In this document: positions 21,224 through 24,081 of the stretch, in pieces
Position numbering within the stretch: position 1 is the first letter of the stretch
Layout: the number at the start of each line of letters is the position of its first letter
From: a virus
Virus record (IMG/VR): IMGVR_UViG_3300046466_000127
Location: 1-24,081 of that record
Strand: one strand, 5' to 3'
Length of the DNA stretch: 24,081 nucleotides
The notes under the pieces: model-generated
What the model was told of the DNA's origin: nothing
What the model saw: only the letters and a program-made list of their open reading frames with translations
The model's database searches: none
Program-made: the position numbers and the translations under genes

Positions 21224-21957
21224 TGAGAGTCGCATTATGTGTATCTGGTAAGTGGACGGGTGAAGACTATACGAATTTTTTGAGAGAAAGAATTCCACAT
21301 GATGAGTTTTATACTGCAACCTATACTGGTATCGAAATGCCGTTTGAACCAGATTTTCGTATGGATGAACCAGAAAATACTTATCATTCACTATTTGATA
21401 CACAACCATATCCAGACAGTGAGTCTGAAGGTCGAAGAGATATTCTTGGAAGAGATGAACATAAAATTTTGTCAGAATATAGAAAATATAAAAAAGCTTC
21501 TGAACATTGGCATAAACAAATATTATTACACGCATGGATATGTGAACAAATAGAAACAGATATCATTATTAGAGCGAGATTTGAAACGATTGTATCAAAT
21601 CAGATAGATTGGCAAGAGTGGATTGACAAATGTTATGATGAAGAAATACCTATTGGTTTCAATACAAGAACTGAAGGTGATGCAAATCAATACCATCATG
21701 ATTTGATGAGAGCAACCGAAGTTGGTTTTTATATCAACGATGCACTAATAATTCATCCGAAGAAAGTTTTAGAATGGGATTATGTGAATCATCTATATAA
21801 GGAGAAGAAACTAAGAGGAGCAGAAGAGGGATGGTATCAAGTCCTATCTGAGTCTCAGGGTCATTATCATATGTGTTATCATGGTGGAGCATATTCTATA
21901 AAAGATGAGGCAATAGTGAAAGATGCTGATGAAAGTATTTATAATTACTCTTCTTGA
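21223..21957 (+). CDS. Unknown, possibly GT-A-like glycan protein
   Basis: The 244 residues begin RVALCVSGKWTG and contain DIIIRARFETI near the middle, a pattern seen in some glycan-related proteins of unknown function (R-x-A/x-x-SG start plus VIRxRxE). GFYINDALIIHPK follows. No standard DXD motif is obvious. The coding sequence is more AT-rich than that of its neighbours. It starts on ATG 21223, overlapping the previous stop. I treat the glycosyltransferase link as an inference; the family is not recognised. Placement between the NTase fusion and two GT25-like genes suggests a step in the same pathway. Confidence 0.7.
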   Translation: MRVALCVSGKWTGEDYTNFLRERIPHDEFYTATYTGIEMPFEPDFRMDEPENTYHSLFDTQPYPDSESEGRRDILGRDEHKILSEYRKYKKASEHWHKQILLHAWICEQIETDIIIRARFETIVSNQIDWQEWIDKCYDEEIPIGFNTRTEGDANQYHHDLMRATEVGFYINDALIIHPKKVLEWDYVNHLYKEKKLRGAEEGWYQVLSESQGHYHMCYHGGAYSIKDEAIVKDADESIYNYSS

Positions 21958-22627
21958 TGACCGCAATTCTCGTGATGCATGTAATCGCGTCATTAAGTCT
22001 ATTGATGACACAGGTTCAGACCTTGAACCAATAATCTTTCGTGCGACTACACCTGAGTCACTCGAAGAAGATATGTGGTTGAAACTCGATTGGACGTTCC
22101 CAACCAATGCAAGTCAAGACCGTATGGACATGGCGACAGGACTATATCTTCAACATTATCAGACCGCAAACTTACAGAATCGTATTGCCTGTATGGTAAG
22201 TCACATGCGTTTATGGCAGAGGTCAATCGACCTTGAAGAACCAATTATGGTTCTGGAACACGATGCACTCTTCATTCGCAAGTTTAGATTTTCGGACTTG
22301 ACAGATGGGTTCAAAGGTGGTATAGTAGGACTCAATGACCCTCGTGGTGCAACTCGAAAGGCGAGTCTGTTTCATTCAAAGGTCAGTTCGCGTATGGGAT
22401 TACAACCAGTTCCAGACCTTGAGGACAACTATCCTCACGGACTCGCTGGAAATTCCGCATATATAATTACACCAAAGGGTGCAAAGAAAGTATTGAAGAA
22501 GGTAGGGGAAATAGGAATGTGGCCCAATGACGCACTTATGAACAAACAGTTCTTTCCGTGGATGCAAGTAGTCTATCCTTACTATACAACTATTCAGAAG
22601 GGGTTGGTCTCAACCACAACGTCATGA
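21929..22627 (+). CDS. GT25-like glycosyltransferase (2 of 3)
   Basis: NRIACMVSHMRLWQRSI followed by EEPIMVLEHDALFI is the GT25 SHxxLW helix and metal-site strand; the motif reads EHD. NSAYIITPKGAKKVLK is the later GT25 signature. About 232 residues. Start: ATG 21929 (MKVFIITLLD) rather than 21923; both overlap the upstream gene by about 30 bases. The next gene is a close relative in layout, so the pair probably arose by duplication. It would add one sugar to a growing glycan; linkage and sugar are unknown. Confidence 0.85.
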   Translation: MKVFIITLLDDRNSRDACNRVIKSIDDTGSDLEPIIFRATTPESLEEDMWLKLDWTFPTNASQDRMDMATGLYLQHYQTANLQNRIACMVSHMRLWQRSIDLEEPIMVLEHDALFIRKFRFSDLTDGFKGGIVGLNDPRGATRKASLFHSKVSSRMGLQPVPDLEDNYPHGLAGNSAYIITPKGAKKVLKKVGEIGMWPNDALMNKQFFPWMQVVYPYYTTIQKGLVSTTTS

Positions 22628-23271
22628 AAGCAAAAGTAATTACAATAATGCATAACTCTTCGAGTATCGATGTCGCAGAACGTTGTATCGCGTCAGGTAA
22701 AAAACACGGCGTGACCGTAAAATGGTTTCGGGCTATTACACCGAATGATGAACCACTTGAACTACTAGAACGTGAGGGTATTCCACCTAGTGCATTTGAC
22801 GAGAGATACTCTCGCAATCTGAATTGTATCTCTGCATTCCTATCACACTATTCATTATGGAAAGAGTGTGCATCAGGTGAAGAGACCTATGCAATCTTTG
22901 AACACGATGCGGTCATCACTGCACCTCTCCCAACTCAACCGTTTCATTATGTAATGAATATTGGTCATCCCTCTTATGGTAACTGGAATACACCAACATT
23001 GATAGGAGTTAATCAGTTAACCACTAAACGATACTTCCCAGGCGCACATGCATACATGGTCACGCCCGCAGGCGCGAAGAAACTTGTAGAGGCCGCGCCT
23101 CAACTTGCACGACCAACAGACATATATCTAAATCTAGATAACTTCCCGTGGTTACAAGAATACTATCCGTTCTGTGCAGAGGCGCAAGATAGTTTTACCA
23201 CAATTCAAGTAGAAGAAGGTTGTCTTGCAAAACACAACTGGAAGAAAGGATACAATATAATCGATGCGTGA
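22624..23271 (+). CDS. GT25-like glycosyltransferase (3 of 3)
   Basis: LNCISAFLSHYSLWKECAS then TYAIFEHDAVI repeats the layout of the preceding protein, again with EHD. HAYMVTPAGAKKLVEA matches the AYxxxxxGAKK signature, and FPWLQEYYP recalls the FPWMQVVYP of the neighbour. I chose ATG 22624, in the ATGA overlap with the upstream stop, giving 215 residues; a further upstream in-frame start at 22558 lies inside the preceding gene. The 3' end overlaps the next gene by 8 bases. Confidence 0.85.
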   Translation: MKAKVITIMHNSSSIDVAERCIASGKKHGVTVKWFRAITPNDEPLELLEREGIPPSAFDERYSRNLNCISAFLSHYSLWKECASGEETYAIFEHDAVITAPLPTQPFHYVMNIGHPSYGNWNTPTLIGVNQLTTKRYFPGAHAYMVTPAGAKKLVEAAPQLARPTDIYLNLDNFPWLQEYYPFCAEAQDSFTTIQVEEGCLAKHNWKKGYNIIDA

Positions 23272-23932
23272 GATATTTGTAACAGGTTGTGACGAGAAGA
23301 CCGAATGGCAACTCCCGTGGTTCATACAGAAATTCCGTGAACATAATCCAGAGGCGCAACTTGTAATTGCTGACTTTGGTATGAGTGATTATATGTGGCA
23401 ACAAGTCTATGATGACTTTGATGACCACTTTGAAGTGTTGAGTGAAGCAAAGGGGTGGTTCAAAAAACCCCGTGCATTACTTGATGCGTCTCGTTTAGAT
23501 GATGTGTCGAAGGTATGTTGGATTGACACTGATTGTGAAATCAAGGGTAACATTGAACACATCTTTGACCTGTCACAACCACATCGTCTTGGTATGGTTG
23601 AAGACCGTCCGTGGACTAGACGTAGAAATGAACTGGGTGAATGGTATAACTCTGGTGTTGTTTTGATTGAAGGCACACCAAACATTGTGAAGATGTGGGC
23701 AGACGAATGTCTTCGGAATCCTGTGCAGGGTGACCAAGAAGTATTGTATCTAATGATGGAGGGCGACCCTCTTCAAAAACTTACATATATCCATCCGTTG
23801 CCCCACACATATAATACTTTACGATTAGACTACATAGATGGTATAAATGTAAGAAACCCAAAGATTGTCCATCATACGGGCAAAAAAGGTAATGACGCAA
23901 TTAGGAGACAGATAAATGAATTATTTACTTGA
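23264..23932 (+). CDS. GT8-like (GT-A fold) glycosyltransferase
   Basis: DTD at 88-90 in VCWIDTDCEIKGNIEHIFD is the metal and donor-binding motif. EWYNSGVVLIEG, GDQEVLYLMM and a C-terminal PKIVHHTGKKG follow, the GT8 order. The protein has 222 residues and no membrane segment. It is the last complete gene of the glycan block in this window. Its 3' end overlaps the conserved small phage ORF by 17 bases, so the operon continues past the island into general phage genes. Confidence 0.87.
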   Translation: MREIFVTGCDEKTEWQLPWFIQKFREHNPEAQLVIADFGMSDYMWQQVYDDFDDHFEVLSEAKGWFKKPRALLDASRLDDVSKVCWIDTDCEIKGNIEHIFDLSQPHRLGMVEDRPWTRRRNELGEWYNSGVVLIEGTPNIVKMWADECLRNPVQGDQEVLYLMMEGDPLQKLTYIHPLPHTYNTLRLDYIDGINVRNPKIVHHTGKKGNDAIRRQINELFT

Positions 23933-24081
23933 AGCATTAGTAACAAAACTTGAAGGTGAAATTGCAATCGCAAGAGCAAACATCAGAGTTTATATGGAAA
24001 ATTCCGTTGGTATCGGAGAACATCCCGAAGTGGTGCAAGCAATTGAAACACAAATTGAAAATATCGCAACCGCAGAAGAAA
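23916..24081 (+). CDS. Conserved small phage protein, 5' part (3' end outside window)
   Basis: The frame starts at ATG 23916 with AGGAG at 23903-23907 and runs open to the end of the window (55 codons). The product begins MNYLLEALVTKLEGEIAIA and continues ENSVGIGEHPEVVQAIETQ, a helical, acidic protein resembling one seen, from memory, in many marine T4-like phages. The function is unknown. It marks the return from the glycan island to common phage genes. Coding confidence is good, with the ribosome site and the family-like sequence as support. Confidence 0.75.
   Translation, partial: MNYLLEALVTKLEGEIAIARANIRVYMENSVGIGEHPEVVQAIETQIENIATAEE

Noticed and set aside
1-24081. tRNA genes, CRISPR arrays, insertion sequences or attachment sites
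   Set aside because: None seen when reading both strands: no cloverleaf-like segment, no regularly spaced repeats and no transposase or integrase.

Overview
This window is most likely part of the genome of a marine T4-like myovirus (class Caudoviricetes), probably from an uncultured phage. The case rests on several signals together. An nrdA/nrdB pair stands next to a SegE-like GIY-YIG nuclease gene. It is followed by small conserved T4-like phage genes (a DUF6433-like protein and an FmdB-like protein) and phoH. Nearly every gene is on the + strand, with ATGA/TAATG overlaps and almost no spacer. There is an exact T4-type late promoter box, TATAAATA, at 14482-14489. The sequence is AT-rich by eye. 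I see no tRNA, rRNA, CRISPR array, integrase or transposase. The host cannot be named from this window; the enzymes suit a phage of a Gram-negative marine bacterium.

Layout. (1) 1-2291: nucleotide metabolism. The C-terminal part of ribonucleotide reductase alpha carries a built-in glutaredoxin domain, followed by the beta subunit and a 38-residue zinc-ribbon protein. (2) 2306-4857: a GIY-YIG nuclease gene and a tandem pair of divergent ANL-type (acyl-adenylate-forming) proteins. The first keeps much of the nucleotide-binding signature; the second has lost it. (3) 4854-6650: small phage proteins, each in its own short unit with strong sigma70-type promoters, a strong terminator and RNA hairpins. 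(4) 6647-8633: phoH, an M15 peptidase and a first GT8-like glycosyltransferase. (5) 8715-14486: a small orphan ORF, a sigma70-type promoter, a HAD phosphatase, a NodU-like carbamoyltransferase, an EF-hand membrane protein, a GT-B glycosyltransferase, a radical SAM/SPASM enzyme, and GT25-like and GT8-like glycosyltransferases. (6) 14482-24081: a late-promoter unit with a ferritin-like diiron protein, a class I glutamine amidotransferase, a cupin, three sulfotransferase-like P-loop proteins, three methyltransferases, a HAD-nucleotidylyltransferase fusion, four further glycan-type proteins and a cut-off conserved phage ORF.

Taken together, about 15 kb is a phage-borne glycan assembly and decoration island. 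It offers nucleotide activation (the HAD-NTase fusion), transfer (GT8-, GT25- and GT-B-type enzymes) and tailoring (carbamoyl, sulfo, methyl, cupin, radical SAM and diiron chemistry). The late promoter at the head of the second half suggests that half is expressed with the virion genes, so decoration of the particle is a reasonable guess. Remodelling of host surface glycan or of phage DNA cannot be excluded. Products and substrates are inferred from motifs recognised by eye; no database search was run.
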